A stretch of DNA of 64,000 nt from Lactobacillus johnsonii ATCC 33200 (GTDB lineage: Bacteria; Bacillota; Bacilli; Lactobacillales; Lactobacillaceae), in the NCBI RefSeq assembly GCF_000159355.1, contig NZ_GG670120.1, forward strand, positions 352,209-416,208, written 5' to 3'. Shown in pieces: positions 9,988 through 19,060 of the stretch. Position 1 is the stretch's first letter. Every line of letters begins with the position of its first letter. Position numbers and translations under genes: made by a program. Under the pieces are notes generated by a model, which saw only the letters and a program-made list of their open reading frames with translations, was not told where the DNA came from and made no database searches.

Positions 9988-10319
9988 GTTTGGTTTTTAA
10001 GGATGAGTCAAATGAAAAAATGATTCCCCGTACGCAGATAATTGTTTGGTTGAATCAAATTAGCGATCAGTATAAGTTGCGTAGATTTGGTAATATTATT
10101 TATTTTTCACGTAAAAATAAGTATGTGATTTTATATGTCAGTTCACAATACGCAGCTAAGACAATTGCAGAGCTCAGAAGCAAAAGTTATGTGCAGTCTG
10201 TGGAAACATCAAAAACTGATGAGCTCGATTTCTCTGCTGAACACGAGGAAAAAATGATGCGGGAACTAAAAGAAGAAGCTGAAAAATTACGAGAAGAAAA
10301 CGAGGATTTACGAGTTTGA
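9984..10319 (+). CDS. YlbG-family protein (DUF2129)
   Basis: A 111-residue protein of unknown function, found next to rsmD and coaD in most Firmicutes. The TTG start overlaps the ftsW stop (TTGA). The conserved core runs from about residue 20 (VWLNQISDQYKLRRFGNIIY) to 80. The last 30 residues are highly charged and likely form a coil (EEKMMRELKEEAEKLREENE). Translational coupling to both neighbours suggests the operon product is made with them. No catalytic motif is visible. Confidence 0.8.
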   Translation: MSLVFKDESNEKMIPRTQIIVWLNQISDQYKLRRFGNIIYFSRKNKYVILYVSSQYAAKTIAELRSKSYVQSVETSKTDELDFSAEHEEKMMRELKEEAEKLREENEDLRV

Positions 10320-10864
10320 GAATTATTGCAGGAAAATATGCTAAGCGTAATTTACATACATTGAAGAGTAATGCCACTCGACCAACTAGTGATAAGGTAA
10401 AAGGGTCTTTATTTAATTCTTTGGGGCAATTTTTTGATGGCGGCCAAGTACTCGATCTATATGCTGGCAGTGGTGCCTTAGGAATTGAAGCTGTTTCTCG
10501 GGGCTATGATGAGGCTGTTTTAGTAGATATTAGTGGTCAGGCATGCCAGGTTATCAAAAAAAATGTTGAACTCACCAAGGAAGAAGAAAGATTCAGAGTC
10601 TTAAAGTGTAGTGATAATCGCGCAATTAAAATTTTGCAGGATGAGGGTAAGAAATTTGATCTTGTTTTTCTTGACCCACCTTATGCTAAACAAAAAATTG
10701 TAAAGATTATGACGAAATTGCTTGAGAATAATCTATTAAATGAGAAGGCGCTTGTTGTAGCGGAGACAGATGAACATGATGAATTACCAGAGGTTTCTGG
10801 CTTTTCAATTATTAAGGATCATCAGTTAGGACGAACAAAGGTAAAGGTTTACGAAAGAGATTAA
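10316..10864 (+). CDS. rsmD: 16S rRNA (guanine(966)-N2)-methyltransferase
   Basis: An SAM-dependent methyltransferase acting on G966 of 16S rRNA in the 30S subunit. The SAM site is at DLYAGSGALGIEA and the catalytic NPPY-type motif is DPPY (VFLDPPYAK). The N-terminal MRIIAGKYAKRNL and TRPTSDKVKGSLFN are typical of RsmD. The TTG start overlaps the ylbG stop in a TTGA arrangement. At 182 residues it has full length. It is followed by coaD after one base, the standard pairing. Confidence 0.93.
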   Translation: MRIIAGKYAKRNLHTLKSNATRPTSDKVKGSLFNSLGQFFDGGQVLDLYAGSGALGIEAVSRGYDEAVLVDISGQACQVIKKNVELTKEEERFRVLKCSDNRAIKILQDEGKKFDLVFLDPPYAKQKIVKIMTKLLENNLLNEKALVVAETDEHDELPEVSGFSIIKDHQLGRTKVKVYERD

Positions 10865-10865
10865 A

Positions 10866-11366
10866 ATGACAAAGGCGATTTTTCCCGGAAGTTTTGACCC
10901 AATAACTAATGGACATGTTGAGGTTATTGAAGGTGCATCTCATATGTTTGAAAAATTGTATGTAGTAATTATGACCAATACTAGTAAAAAGTATCTTTTT
11001 AATGAAAAAGAACGTTTAGAATTGGCGAGAAAAGTTTTTGAAAACAACGAAAAAGTTGAAGTTATTGCTCGACCAGCCGAGTTAACCGTGGAAGTAGCAC
11101 ATGAACTTGGTGCAAGTGCAATTGTTCGTGGATTGCGAAATACAGCAGATTTTAACTACGAGCGTGATATAGCTGGAATCAACAAGACGTTAGATCCAGA
11201 TTTAAATACAGTTTTATTGTTTACTCGCCCAGAAGATAGTTTTATTTCTTCTAGTATGATTAAAGAAACTGTATTTTTTGGTGGGGATGTTTCAACCTTA
11301 GTTCCAAAACCAGTCGCAGCTGCATTGGAAGAAAAATTGAGGAATAGAAATAATGAAAAAAAATAG
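10866..11366 (+). CDS. coaD: Phosphopantetheine adenylyltransferase
   Basis: Catalyses the penultimate step of coenzyme A synthesis: 4'-phosphopantetheine + ATP to dephospho-CoA + PPi. The nucleotidyltransferase signature GSFDPITNGH is at residues 8-17, and the second motif ISSSMIKE near 127 matches the ISSTxxR/K form. The length of 166 aa is normal. The ATG follows the rsmD stop closely, and its own 3' end overlaps the start of the PDZ protease by 14 bases. Confidence 0.95.
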   Translation: MTKAIFPGSFDPITNGHVEVIEGASHMFEKLYVVIMTNTSKKYLFNEKERLELARKVFENNEKVEVIARPAELTVEVAHELGASAIVRGLRNTADFNYERDIAGINKTLDPDLNTVLLFTRPEDSFISSSMIKETVFFGGDVSTLVPKPVAAALEEKLRNRNNEKK

Positions 11367-12363
11367 AAAATTAAAGTTTTGGCTGCTAGGAATAGCAGCA
11401 TTTTTAATAGCAGTTGTATTTTGTCTGTGGCCAACGCAATATTATATTGAAGCTCCTGGTGAAGCTTTTCAGATTAGTAAATATGTAAAAAGTACTAGAA
11501 AGGCTAATCCTAATTTTTATTTAGTAACCGTAAGCGAACGACCGGCGGTAATGATTGATTATTTGACAAGTTTTTTGAGGCCAGCAGATAGTCGCTACTC
11601 AAAGGATGAATTAATGGGAACATCGACTAGTGCCGAATATAACCAAATGCAGCAGTATTACATGGAAACTAGTCAAAATAATGCTATTTACTATGCGGCT
11701 AAAAAGGCAAACGTTCCGCATCGTCAAGAGTTCTTAGGCGTTTACGTAATGGAAATAATGAGTAATTCAACTTTTAAGAATAAGTTGAAGGTAGGAGACG
11801 TATTAGTTAGCGTAAATGGTAAGAAATTCAATTCTAGTCAAGAATTAATTAAATATGTTTCTTCTTTAAAGAAGAGTAAGGTAAAGATTGAAGTTATTAG
11901 AGGAAAAAAACACTTAACTTTCTCTGGTGAAACGGTAAAACTTTCTGGAACTAACCGTTACGGAATCGGTATTCAACTTGTAGATCATACACGAGTAGTA
12001 ACAAAGCCTGCAGTAAAAATTGATGCGGAAGATATTGGTGGACCTTCAGCTGGATTAATGTTTACGCTCGAATGTTATCAATTATTTACCGGAAAAAATC
12101 TTAGTTCTAAAAAGATAGCAGGGACTGGGACGATTGATGATCAAGGAAAAGTAGGAATGATTGGCGGCGTTGATAAGAAAGTAATAGCAGCTAGTCAACA
12201 GGGAATGAAAGTCTTCTTTGCTCCAACTGATCAACCAGCGGGAGTTAAAAAGAGTGAAACGAACTATGCAGAAGCGGTAAAAACTGCTAAGAAAATTCAT
12301 ACTAAAATGAAGATTGTACCCGTAGCTCGATTTGAAGATGCACTAAATTATTTAGAAAAATAA
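11353..12363 (+). CDS. SepM/YlbL-like membrane-anchored PDZ-Lon (S16) protease
   Basis: An extracytoplasmic serine protease. One N-terminal membrane segment (about residues 7-26) is followed by a PDZ domain (about 110-200) and a Lon-type S16 domain. The Ser-Lys dyad is visible: S232 in GGPSAGLMF and K276 in GGVDKKVIAA. In streptococci the relative SepM trims the competence peptide CSP; in Bacillus the relative YlbL sits at the same locus after coaD. The substrate here is unknown. Competence genes comEA-comEC follow after a terminator. Confidence 0.85.
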   Translation: MKKNRKLKFWLLGIAAFLIAVVFCLWPTQYYIEAPGEAFQISKYVKSTRKANPNFYLVTVSERPAVMIDYLTSFLRPADSRYSKDELMGTSTSAEYNQMQQYYMETSQNNAIYYAAKKANVPHRQEFLGVYVMEIMSNSTFKNKLKVGDVLVSVNGKKFNSSQELIKYVSSLKKSKVKIEVIRGKKHLTFSGETVKLSGTNRYGIGIQLVDHTRVVTKPAVKIDAEDIGGPSAGLMFTLECYQLFTGKNLSSKKIAGTGTIDDQGKVGMIGGVDKKVIAASQQGMKVFFAPTDQPAGVKKSETNYAEAVKTAKKIHTKMKIVPVARFEDALNYLEK

Positions 12364-12366
12364 GAA

Positions 12367-12396
12367 AAAAGCAGCAAAAAAATTGCTGCTTTTTTT
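12367..12396 (+). terminator. Intrinsic terminator after the PDZ-Lon protease gene
   Basis: AAAGCAGCAA pairs with TTGCTGCTTT and is followed by a T run, before the comEA ribosome site. Confidence 0.85.
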
Positions 12397-12421
12397 CGTA
12401 ATAAATAATGAGGTGATAAAA

Positions 12422-13108
12422 ATGGATTTTGAAAAAATAAAAGGCTTCATCTTAGAAAAGAAAGGACTAGTAATTGGAATTATTGCGACGATTTTAATTG
12501 GTGGATATTTTATTCAAAAAAATAATCAGCCAGCAATTAATAACAGCCAAGTTTTAAGTGAAAATAATAAGAACCAATCAACAGATTTTTCTAAAAATAA
12601 AAGTAATAACACTCCTTCTGCTACTGGCGTTAATAGCCCATCTAAACAAAATACTGTAACTGTAGATATTGCTGGAGCTGTTAAACATAGTGGAGTTTAT
12701 ACCTTAAAAAATGGGGCACGCTTAAATGATTTATTAAAAGTATGTGGCGGCTTAACCGATAAGGCAGAGACAAGAGCAATAAATCGAGCAGCTCTTTTAA
12801 AAGATCAAGATCAAATTTATGTCCCCCACATTGGTGAAAAAATAGAGAATGTACCAGCAGTCGGAAATACAACAACTGCTAACTCATCTGCTTCAGATTC
12901 TGCTAGTTCAAATTCTGAGCAGGTCCATTTAAATTCTGCAACAGTTGAAGATTTACAGAAATTAAATGGAGTAGGTCAGAAGAAAGCAGAACAAATTATT
13001 GCGTATCGCGATCAAAATGGAGGTTTCAAACAAATTGAAGATTTAACTAAAGTGACAGGAATTGGTGAAAAGACTTTTGAAAAGCTTAAAGATCAATTGG
13101 CTCTCTAG
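12422..13108 (+). CDS. comEA: Competence DNA receptor ComEA
   Basis: Surface-anchored double-stranded DNA receptor of the natural transformation machinery. Membrane anchor at about residues 10-33, a Ser/Asn/Thr-rich linker, then a SLBB-like domain (VDIAGAVKHSGVYTLKNGARL) and a C-terminal helix-hairpin-helix DNA-binding domain (NSATVEDLQKLNGVGQKKA and a second copy). The start is the ATG at 12422, behind GAGGTGA; an upstream in-frame extension to 12383 lies in the terminator. The 3' end overlaps comEC. Intact form argues that transformation capacity may be kept, though other com genes are outside the window. Confidence 0.93.
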   Translation: MDFEKIKGFILEKKGLVIGIIATILIGGYFIQKNNQPAINNSQVLSENNKNQSTDFSKNKSNNTPSATGVNSPSKQNTVTVDIAGAVKHSGVYTLKNGARLNDLLKVCGGLTDKAETRAINRAALLKDQDQIYVPHIGEKIENVPAVGNTTTANSSASDSASSNSEQVHLNSATVEDLQKLNGVGQKKAEQIIAYRDQNGGFKQIEDLTKVTGIGEKTFEKLKDQLAL

Positions 13109-15347
13109 TTTTTATGCTCCCGGATTCTATTTATTACTTAGTTTGGGATGTATTTCAGTTACTTTTCTAATTTTGCAAGCTACTTCTTTTGCTCAAAGAG
13201 TTGTAGCTGTAATTTTTTTGCTTTTTTTCTGCTTCTTGCTCATTTATAAATTTCCTCAGTATCGACAATTACTGGTTTTGTTTTTAGGAATAATATCTCT
13301 TATAACTTTACTTAATCAGCAAACAAGTGAAACGAAAATTGGAAAACCAATTCAAATATATAGTGATCAGGTGAAGGTGAGTGACCAATTTTTCTATGGG
13401 GAGGGAAGAATTGGAAAGAATAAAGTTTTAATTAGTGGAAGCATAAACAAGTCACTTGAAAAAGAATTAAATCGCTTTGGGGGATGTTATTTAGTAAACT
13501 ACAAGGCAAAAGTAGAACAAATTATGCCAGCAACTAACCCAGGTGAATTTGACTACCAAAAGTATTATCGTAGTAAAAAAATAAGGGAAAGAGTGAAACT
13601 TGAAAGCTATGAGCTTTATCCTAAGAAAATTACTATTTTTGATTGGATTCATATTTTACGTAAGCGACTGATCGATTATTTTGAAAAAATGCCCCAGTTC
13701 ACAAGATTGTTTGCCAATGAAATGGTTCTAGCACAAAATCCTAGTCCGGAAAATAAGGTTTTACTCAATAGTTATCGTGACTTAGGGATTATCCATTTGT
13801 TAAGTATCTCTGGTCTGCACGTAAGTTTATATATTCTGGGAATTATGTGGCTTGGGACAATTATGAAAAGAACAGAAGAAGAGCTAACGATTTTCTGTGT
13901 TCTTTTTTTAATAATAGAAATCTTACTCTCTAATTTTCAGGCTGGTTTTGTGCGGGCGAGTTTAAGCTACTTTTGGAAAGTATTCTTTAAAAGAAAAAAG
14001 ATTATGATTAGTAGCGGAGATAAATTAGGAATAGTAGCGTTAACTCATCTTATATTTAATCCGCTATTATTTTTAAATAGTGGGGCGATTTTGAGTTATT
14101 TGTTAGTCTTTGGATTAGAAATAAGCAAGAATTTTAAAAAAATTAAACAAAATATAGTTCTTAATTTATTAATTACGCCAATTCTATTACATAATTTTTA
14201 TCGGATTAACTTTTTAACTATCATTTATAATTTCTTGATTGTTCCAATTTTTAATTTTATTCTTTTGCCTTTAACCTTTATTGTGATTTTTCTATTTTGG
14301 TGTTTACCAAATATTGTCAAAATAGGTGAACCAATTTTTAAAGTCATTGCAGACCTAACTAATTTTATTGCTGATAAGCAAGTCGGATTAATAACTTTTG
14401 GGCAAATAAATTGGTTTCAAACTATATTTTTATTAGCTGTGACTTTGTTTTTGATTATTATGCCTAAGAATAAAGTAAAGAAATTAAAATTAAGAGTAAT
14501 TTTGTTTGGGGCATATACTAGCTTTTTCTGTTTGATTCATTTTCCACTTAAGGGACAAGTTTCTTTTATTGACGTAGGACAGGGGGATAGCATTTTAATT
14601 ACGACGCCCTTAAATAGAAAAACATATTTAATAGATACGGGCGGAAAGCTAAATTTTGGTAAAAGAAAAAGTGAGCCGCAGTTAAATCGGATCACTATTC
14701 CATTTTTATATGCGCAGGGAATTGATCATCTTGATGGAGTCTTTTTAAGTCATCAAGATGCAGATCATATTGGTGATTTAAAGGCGTTGCTAGATCAAAT
14801 TCCAGTAAATCGGCTATATTTTGCTAAAGGTTTGACTGATAATCAGTCTTTTATGAAGAAAATAAGTAATCATTTAAATGATGTGCAACTGATGCCACTT
14901 CTTGCAGGCGATAAAGTTAGAGAGAGCGGGATCGACTTTGACGTGCTTTATCCTTTTAAAGCGGGCTTAGGTAAGAATGAAGATTCTTTATCTATAACTT
15001 TTAAGTTAGCAAATAGACGTTGGCTTTTTACTGGGGACTTGGGCCGAGAAGGAGAAAAAGAGATACAAAATCACTATAATTTCCAAGTTGATTACTTTAA
15101 ATTAGGACATCATGGTAGTAAAACTTCTAGCGATCCAGATTTTTTAAAGCAGTTGAATCCGCGGCTGGTCTTTATTTCTTCAGGACGCAATAATCGTTTT
15201 GGACATCCTCATCAAGAAACTTTAAAAACATTGAAAGACTTAGATATTCCATATTTAAATACGCAAGATAGTGGTACAATTACTTGGAATTACTCACCAT
15301 TTCAAGGTGATAAGATTACGACTTTTTATAAAGGAAATACAAAATGA
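13062..15347 (+). CDS. comEC: DNA internalisation channel ComEC
   Basis: Polytopic membrane protein that forms the channel for single-stranded DNA entry. The order is: N-terminal membrane segments, a soluble OB-like loop (about 100-190), the Competence domain with ISGLHVSLYILG (near 250), many membrane helices, and a C-terminal metallo-beta-lactamase domain (SHQDADHIGD near 564, GHHGSKTSS near 685). The frame opens inside comEA; the first start is a TTG at 13062, with alternative GTG 13065 and TTG 13077, none with an ideal ribosome site, so the exact N-terminus is uncertain. 761 residues, full length. Confidence 0.92.
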   Translation: MVKRLLKSLKINWLSSFYAPGFYLLLSLGCISVTFLILQATSFAQRVVAVIFLLFFCFLLIYKFPQYRQLLVLFLGIISLITLLNQQTSETKIGKPIQIYSDQVKVSDQFFYGEGRIGKNKVLISGSINKSLEKELNRFGGCYLVNYKAKVEQIMPATNPGEFDYQKYYRSKKIRERVKLESYELYPKKITIFDWIHILRKRLIDYFEKMPQFTRLFANEMVLAQNPSPENKVLLNSYRDLGIIHLLSISGLHVSLYILGIMWLGTIMKRTEEELTIFCVLFLIIEILLSNFQAGFVRASLSYFWKVFFKRKKIMISSGDKLGIVALTHLIFNPLLFLNSGAILSYLLVFGLEISKNFKKIKQNIVLNLLITPILLHNFYRINFLTIIYNFLIVPIFNFILLPLTFIVIFLFWCLPNIVKIGEPIFKVIADLTNFIADKQVGLITFGQINWFQTIFLLAVTLFLIIMPKNKVKKLKLRVILFGAYTSFFCLIHFPLKGQVSFIDVGQGDSILITTPLNRKTYLIDTGGKLNFGKRKSEPQLNRITIPFLYAQGIDHLDGVFLSHQDADHIGDLKALLDQIPVNRLYFAKGLTDNQSFMKKISNHLNDVQLMPLLAGDKVRESGIDFDVLYPFKAGLGKNEDSLSITFKLANRRWLFTGDLGREGEKEIQNHYNFQVDYFKLGHHGSKTSSDPDFLKQLNPRLVFISSGRNNRFGHPHQETLKTLKDLDIPYLNTQDSGTITWNYSPFQGDKITTFYKGNTK

Positions 15348-16333
15348 CATTAATCTCTCTTTTTAAACAGACTAATCCTAATAATGCTAATCTTTTGATT
15401 CAAGGACCTGATTCATTTTTTAATGATTATTTGGTTCGTAACTATCTCAATCAAAAATCTTTTTCTGAACTTGATCAAGTGATTGTAGACTGCCTTGAAG
15501 ATGGACTTGATGAATTGATGGCAACTTTAACAGAGTCTTCTTTATTTAGTAATCAGAAAATTGTTGTTGTTAAAAATCCTTTCTTTTTAATGGCTAAAGT
15601 ACCACAAAAGTTTAAAAAACAAGTTGAAAAATTAACTAAAATCATTGAACATTTAGGTGATTTAGAAGATATAGCTGTTTTTGTAGCTAATTATGAAAAA
15701 ATTGATCGTAGAAAAAAGATTAGTAAACTTTTGCTTGAACATGTTAATGTGATTGAAACTACTTTTAAGCCATATGAAGTAAGTGGAATAATTAAGGCTA
15801 TAAGTAAAGAAGAGGGATATCAAATTACTAATATGGCTCTTCAAATATTAATCCAAAGAAGTGACCAGGTTCTCGATGTTTCTTTAAGTAACTACGTAAA
15901 ATTAAAAAATATTGTTGGTGAAGATAAAAGAATCACTGAAACGCTAATTAATGAAAATATTGATCGTTCTCTTTCAGAAAATATTTTTGAAATATTAACA
16001 GCTGCTTTTGATGAAAAATATCAAGAGGCTACTCAACGTTTAGAGGATCATTTACGAGAAGGGGCAAGTGCGATTCAGCTACTAGCTATTTTTGAATCTC
16101 AACTTGAATTTTTGACTTGTGTTAAAGTTTTGCAGAATAGACGGTGGAGTAAAGATCAAATTACTAAAGAGTTAAAAGTGAATCCGTATCGAGTAAAATT
16201 AGCCCTTGAAAATAAAGTCTCATTAAGTAAATTAACAGTGTTGCTAAAACGGGCGATTGAACTTGATTTTGGCTACAAAAACGGAACTTATCATGGGGAT
16301 GAGTTCTTGAAGCTCTTTTTATTAAAAATTTAG
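15344..16333 (+). CDS. holA: DNA polymerase III delta subunit
   Basis: Clamp-loader wrench subunit that opens the beta sliding clamp. The 329 residues show the family organisation: an N-terminal AAA+-like domain without a working P-loop (LLIQGPDSFFNDYL...), a middle lid domain and a C-terminal helical collar (LLAIFESQLEFL, KDQITKELKVNPYRVKLA). It overlaps comEC by 4 bases, the usual comEC-holA pairing in Firmicutes, and is closed by a terminator shared with the convergent rpsT. Confidence 0.92.
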   Translation: MTLISLFKQTNPNNANLLIQGPDSFFNDYLVRNYLNQKSFSELDQVIVDCLEDGLDELMATLTESSLFSNQKIVVVKNPFFLMAKVPQKFKKQVEKLTKIIEHLGDLEDIAVFVANYEKIDRRKKISKLLLEHVNVIETTFKPYEVSGIIKAISKEEGYQITNMALQILIQRSDQVLDVSLSNYVKLKNIVGEDKRITETLINENIDRSLSENIFEILTAAFDEKYQEATQRLEDHLREGASAIQLLAIFESQLEFLTCVKVLQNRRWSKDQITKELKVNPYRVKLALENKVSLSKLTVLLKRAIELDFGYKNGTYHGDEFLKLFLLKI

Positions 16334-16340
16334 AAAACAA

Positions 16341-16369
16341 AAAAGCTCGGAGGAAAACTCCGAGCTTTT
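16341..16369. terminator. Bidirectional terminator between holA and rpsT
   Basis: AAAAGCTCGGAG / CTCCGAGCTTTT, perfect 12-bp stem with loop GAAAA, flanked by A and T runs between convergent genes. Confidence 0.9.
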
Positions 16370-16402
16370 ATTTTGCCTAATATCAGGTGTCAAGTAAATA
16401 AT

Positions 16403-16660
16403 TTACTTGTTAGCAGCCTTTTTAGATAAGCGTGATTTATCACGGTTAGCTTTGTTCTTAGAAATAAGACCTTTAGAAACAGCCTTATCTAAAGCACGTG
16501 CAGCTTTAACTTCTAAATCGAGGACATCTTTTGCGTCATTTTCAACAGCTTCGTTGAATTTTCTTACAGCAGTTCTCAATTTACTTAATTCAGCAGCGTT
16601 GCGCTTGTTAGCAGTAGCATTAGTCTTAACACGTTTAATTGCTGATTTAATTTGTGGCAT
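16403..16660 (-). CDS. rpsT: 30S ribosomal protein S20
   Basis: Small, basic, helical primary-binding protein of 16S rRNA. 85 residues from [13 protein letters not shown] to KKAANK, normal for lactobacilli. The start is the ATG at 16660 behind GAGGTGA; an upstream in-frame TTG would begin inside the ribosome site. It stands alone between holA and rpsO, on the opposite strand, as in many Lactobacillales. Confidence 0.95.
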   Translation of the reverse strand: MPQIKSAIKRVKTNATANKRNAAELSKLRTAVRKFNEAVENDAKDVLDLEVKAARALDKAVSKGLISKNKANRDKSRLSKKAANK

Positions 16661-16735
16661 CAAAATCACCTCGATAAAATAGATTTACTCGTTAATTATA
16701 CTTAATACAAGCCGTTGGTGCAAGGTAATTTGGAC

Positions 16736-16764
16736 TTGCTTTTTTAAAAACTTCCATGTAATAT
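16736..16764 (+). promoter_or_regulatory. Candidate promoter of rpsO
   Basis: TTGCTT and TAATAT are separated by exactly 17 bases, about 90 bases before the rpsO start. Confidence 0.5.
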
Positions 16765-16779
16765 TAATATCTGTTGGAA

Positions 16780-16825
16780 CCATTGACGCTGTTTTCCCGC
16801 CGCCGACGGTTAACGTTGTTAATGG
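16780..16825 (+). promoter_or_regulatory. Structured rpsO leader, possible S15 autoregulatory element
   Basis: CCATTGAC (16780-16787) can pair with GTTAATGG (16818-16825), 8 bp with one G-U, enclosing a GC-rich segment (CCCGCCGCCGACGG) that is unusual for this AT-rich genome. It ends 13 bases before the ribosome site. S15 represses its own mRNA through leader structures in several bacteria; identity with a known class is not established. Confidence 0.45.
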
Positions 16826-16854
16826 CAATTATTTAAAAGAGAGGTATTTTTCTA

Positions 16855-17124
16855 ATGGCTATTTCAAAAGAAAAGAAAGATGAATTAATCAAAGAATACG
16901 CACGTCACGATGGCGATACTGGTTCTCCAGAAGTTCAAATTGCACTTTTAACTAGTGACATCAACAACTTGAACGATCACTTAAAGGCTAACAAGCAAGA
17001 CCATCACTCATACGTTGGTTTGCTTAAGAAGATTGGTCACCGTCGTAACTTACTTCGTTACTTGAAGAACAAAGATATTCAACGTTACCGTGAATTAATC
17101 AACAAGTTAGGTTTACGTCGTTAA
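16855..17124 (+). CDS. rpsO: 30S ribosomal protein S15
   Basis: Primary-binding protein at the 16S rRNA central domain three-way junction. 89 residues with the usual sequence landmarks ([47 protein letters not shown]). The ribosome site AGAGAGG precedes the ATG. Strongly biased codons point to high expression. Monocistronic: a clear terminator follows and a structured leader precedes it. Confidence 0.97.
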   Translation: MAISKEKKDELIKEYARHDGDTGSPEVQIALLTSDINNLNDHLKANKQDHHSYVGLLKKIGHRRNLLRYLKNKDIQRYRELINKLGLRR

Positions 17125-17145
17125 TTCTAATAATTCCTAAACCTC

Positions 17146-17178
17146 AGCTACTCTTTATCTTAAAGAGTAGCTTTTTTG
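17146..17178 (+). terminator. Intrinsic terminator of rpsO
   Basis: AGCTACTCTTTA / TAAAGAGTAGCT, perfect 12-bp stem with a 3-base loop, then six T. Confidence 0.9.
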
Positions 17179-17284
17179 TTCCTTTCAAATTCATACTATT
17201 ATATGGTAAAATTAATTAGATTAACTTCGTTTTGATCATTAAGATCCATAAATAATTTAAGTAAATATAGAAAGAAGCAAAAAA

Positions 17285-19060
17285 ATGTCACAAAAGATTA
17301 AGATAATGATCTTGGGTGGCGCACGTGAAAATGGTAAAAACATGTACGCTGTTCAAGTAGAAGACGAAATTTTTATTATGGATGCGGGTTTGAAGTATCC
17401 TGATTCATCTTTATTAGGAATTGACGTTGTTATTCCTGACCTACAATTTTTCCAAGATTATGCCGATAAAATTGCCGGTATCTTTTTAACTCATGGTCAT
17501 GCTGACTCAATCGGTGCTCTTCCATATATTTTAAGAAATCACGATATTCCAGTTTTTGGTTCAAAATTAACTATTGAATTGGCTAAGATCGCTGTTCAAC
17601 GTGAAAATAGACGTCGTAAAAATGACTTGTTCCATGTTATTGATGCTGACACAGAAATTGAATTTAAAAATGCAAATGTCTCTTTCTTCAAGACTACGCA
17701 CTCAATCCCAGATTCTTTAGGAATTGATATTTCCACTAAAGAAGGAGAAATTGTCTACACTGGTGACTTTAAGTTTGATCCATCAGCTAAAAAGGGTTAT
17801 CGAACTGATTTTGTTCGTTTATCTGAAATTGCCCAAAAGGGCGTCCTCGCACTTCTTAGTGACTCCACTAATGCTGAAGCAAACTTCCCAAATGATCGTC
17901 AGACTAGTATTGAAAAATACATTTACAATATTTTTGAGAATTATGATGGTCGAATCATTGCTGCAGCAAAAGCATCAAATATCGTCCGTGTTCAAGAGAT
18001 TTTCCAAGCAGCGGCTGCCACTGGAAGACATGTTTTCTTGACAGGTAGAGATGCTGGTAAGATTGTCTATACAGCAATGAAATTAGGTTACTTAAACGTA
18101 CCTAAAGGATTACTTGTTCACAGTAAGGACTTAAAGAAGATTCCTGACAATGAATTAGTAATCTTAGAAACTGGTCGGATGGGTGAACCACTTAAATCCC
18201 TTCAAAAGATGGCAACTAACCGTCACCGGATGATTAAGATTAAGAAGGGGGATTTAGTTTTCATCGCTACCACTCCTTCACACTCAGTTGAAACTATGGT
18301 TGCCCAAACTAGTGATATGATTTATCGTGCTGGCGGAATAGTTAAAGAACTCGGTAGAGATAAGCATACAAGTGGACATGCCACTGGCCGTGACTTACAA
18401 ATGTTAATTGATACACTTAAGCCTAAGTTCTTAATTCCAGTTATTGGTGAATACCGTCTTCTTGAGATCCATAAAGATTTAGCCATTGAAGCAGGTATGA
18501 ATAAGAAGGATATTTTCCTACCACATAACGGGGATGCATATTCTTTAGAAAAGGGACGTTTCTATCGTACAGATGCTGTTCCTGGTGAAGATATCATGAT
18601 TGACGGTTCTGGTGTCGGTGATGTTGGAAACATCGTTTTAAGAGACCGGGAAGTTCTATCTGATGACGGTGTCTTCATTGCTGCAGCTACTATTGATAGA
18701 AAGAAAAAGAAGATCATCTCAGAACCACGTGTTTCAACTAGAGGATTTGTATACATTAAGGCTAACCATGCTTTGATGAATGGGGCTGCTGATGTAATTA
18801 AAGAGGCAGTAAACAATAACTTTGAACATAAGAAGTTTGATTGGACTGAATTAAAGCAAGATATTCGTAATGATGTTGAAAAATATCTTTACAAGCAAAC
18901 AGGTCGTCGTCCAGTTGTTTTACCAGTCGTAATGGAAGTTAACCAAAATAGACACCGTGCAATGGCTAGACGAAACAATCAAGAAAATAATTCTGAGAAA
19001 CGTCCAGTTAGAAAAAATCATCACAAAATAGATTTAGAACAAAAGAAGGCAAAAGCTTAA
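17285..19060 (+). CDS. rnjB: Ribonuclease J2
   Basis: Second beta-CASP ribonuclease, partner of RNase J1 in a heteromeric complex. The metal motif is degenerate, HGHADS at residues 70-75 instead of HGHxDH, the known signature of J2, which has weak catalytic activity and likely modulates J1. 591 residues; the C-terminal 35 residues are basic and low in complexity (MARRNNQENNSEKRPVRKNHHK). It overlaps the following TPR gene by one base. Ribosome site AGAAAG is only moderate. Confidence 0.93.
   Translation: MSQKIKIMILGGARENGKNMYAVQVEDEIFIMDAGLKYPDSSLLGIDVVIPDLQFFQDYADKIAGIFLTHGHADSIGALPYILRNHDIPVFGSKLTIELAKIAVQRENRRRKNDLFHVIDADTEIEFKNANVSFFKTTHSIPDSLGIDISTKEGEIVYTGDFKFDPSAKKGYRTDFVRLSEIAQKGVLALLSDSTNAEANFPNDRQTSIEKYIYNIFENYDGRIIAAAKASNIVRVQEIFQAAAATGRHVFLTGRDAGKIVYTAMKLGYLNVPKGLLVHSKDLKKIPDNELVILETGRMGEPLKSLQKMATNRHRMIKIKKGDLVFIATTPSHSVETMVAQTSDMIYRAGGIVKELGRDKHTSGHATGRDLQMLIDTLKPKFLIPVIGEYRLLEIHKDLAIEAGMNKKDIFLPHNGDAYSLEKGRFYRTDAVPGEDIMIDGSGVGDVGNIVLRDREVLSDDGVFIAAATIDRKKKKIISEPRVSTRGFVYIKANHALMNGAADVIKEAVNNNFEHKKFDWTELKQDIRNDVEKYLYKQTGRRPVVLPVVMEVNQNRHRAMARRNNQENNSEKRPVRKNHHKIDLEQKKAKA

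Noticed and set aside
16407-16682. 91-codon open frame opposite rpsT
   Set aside because: Plain antisense shadow of the S20 gene with reversed codon bias.
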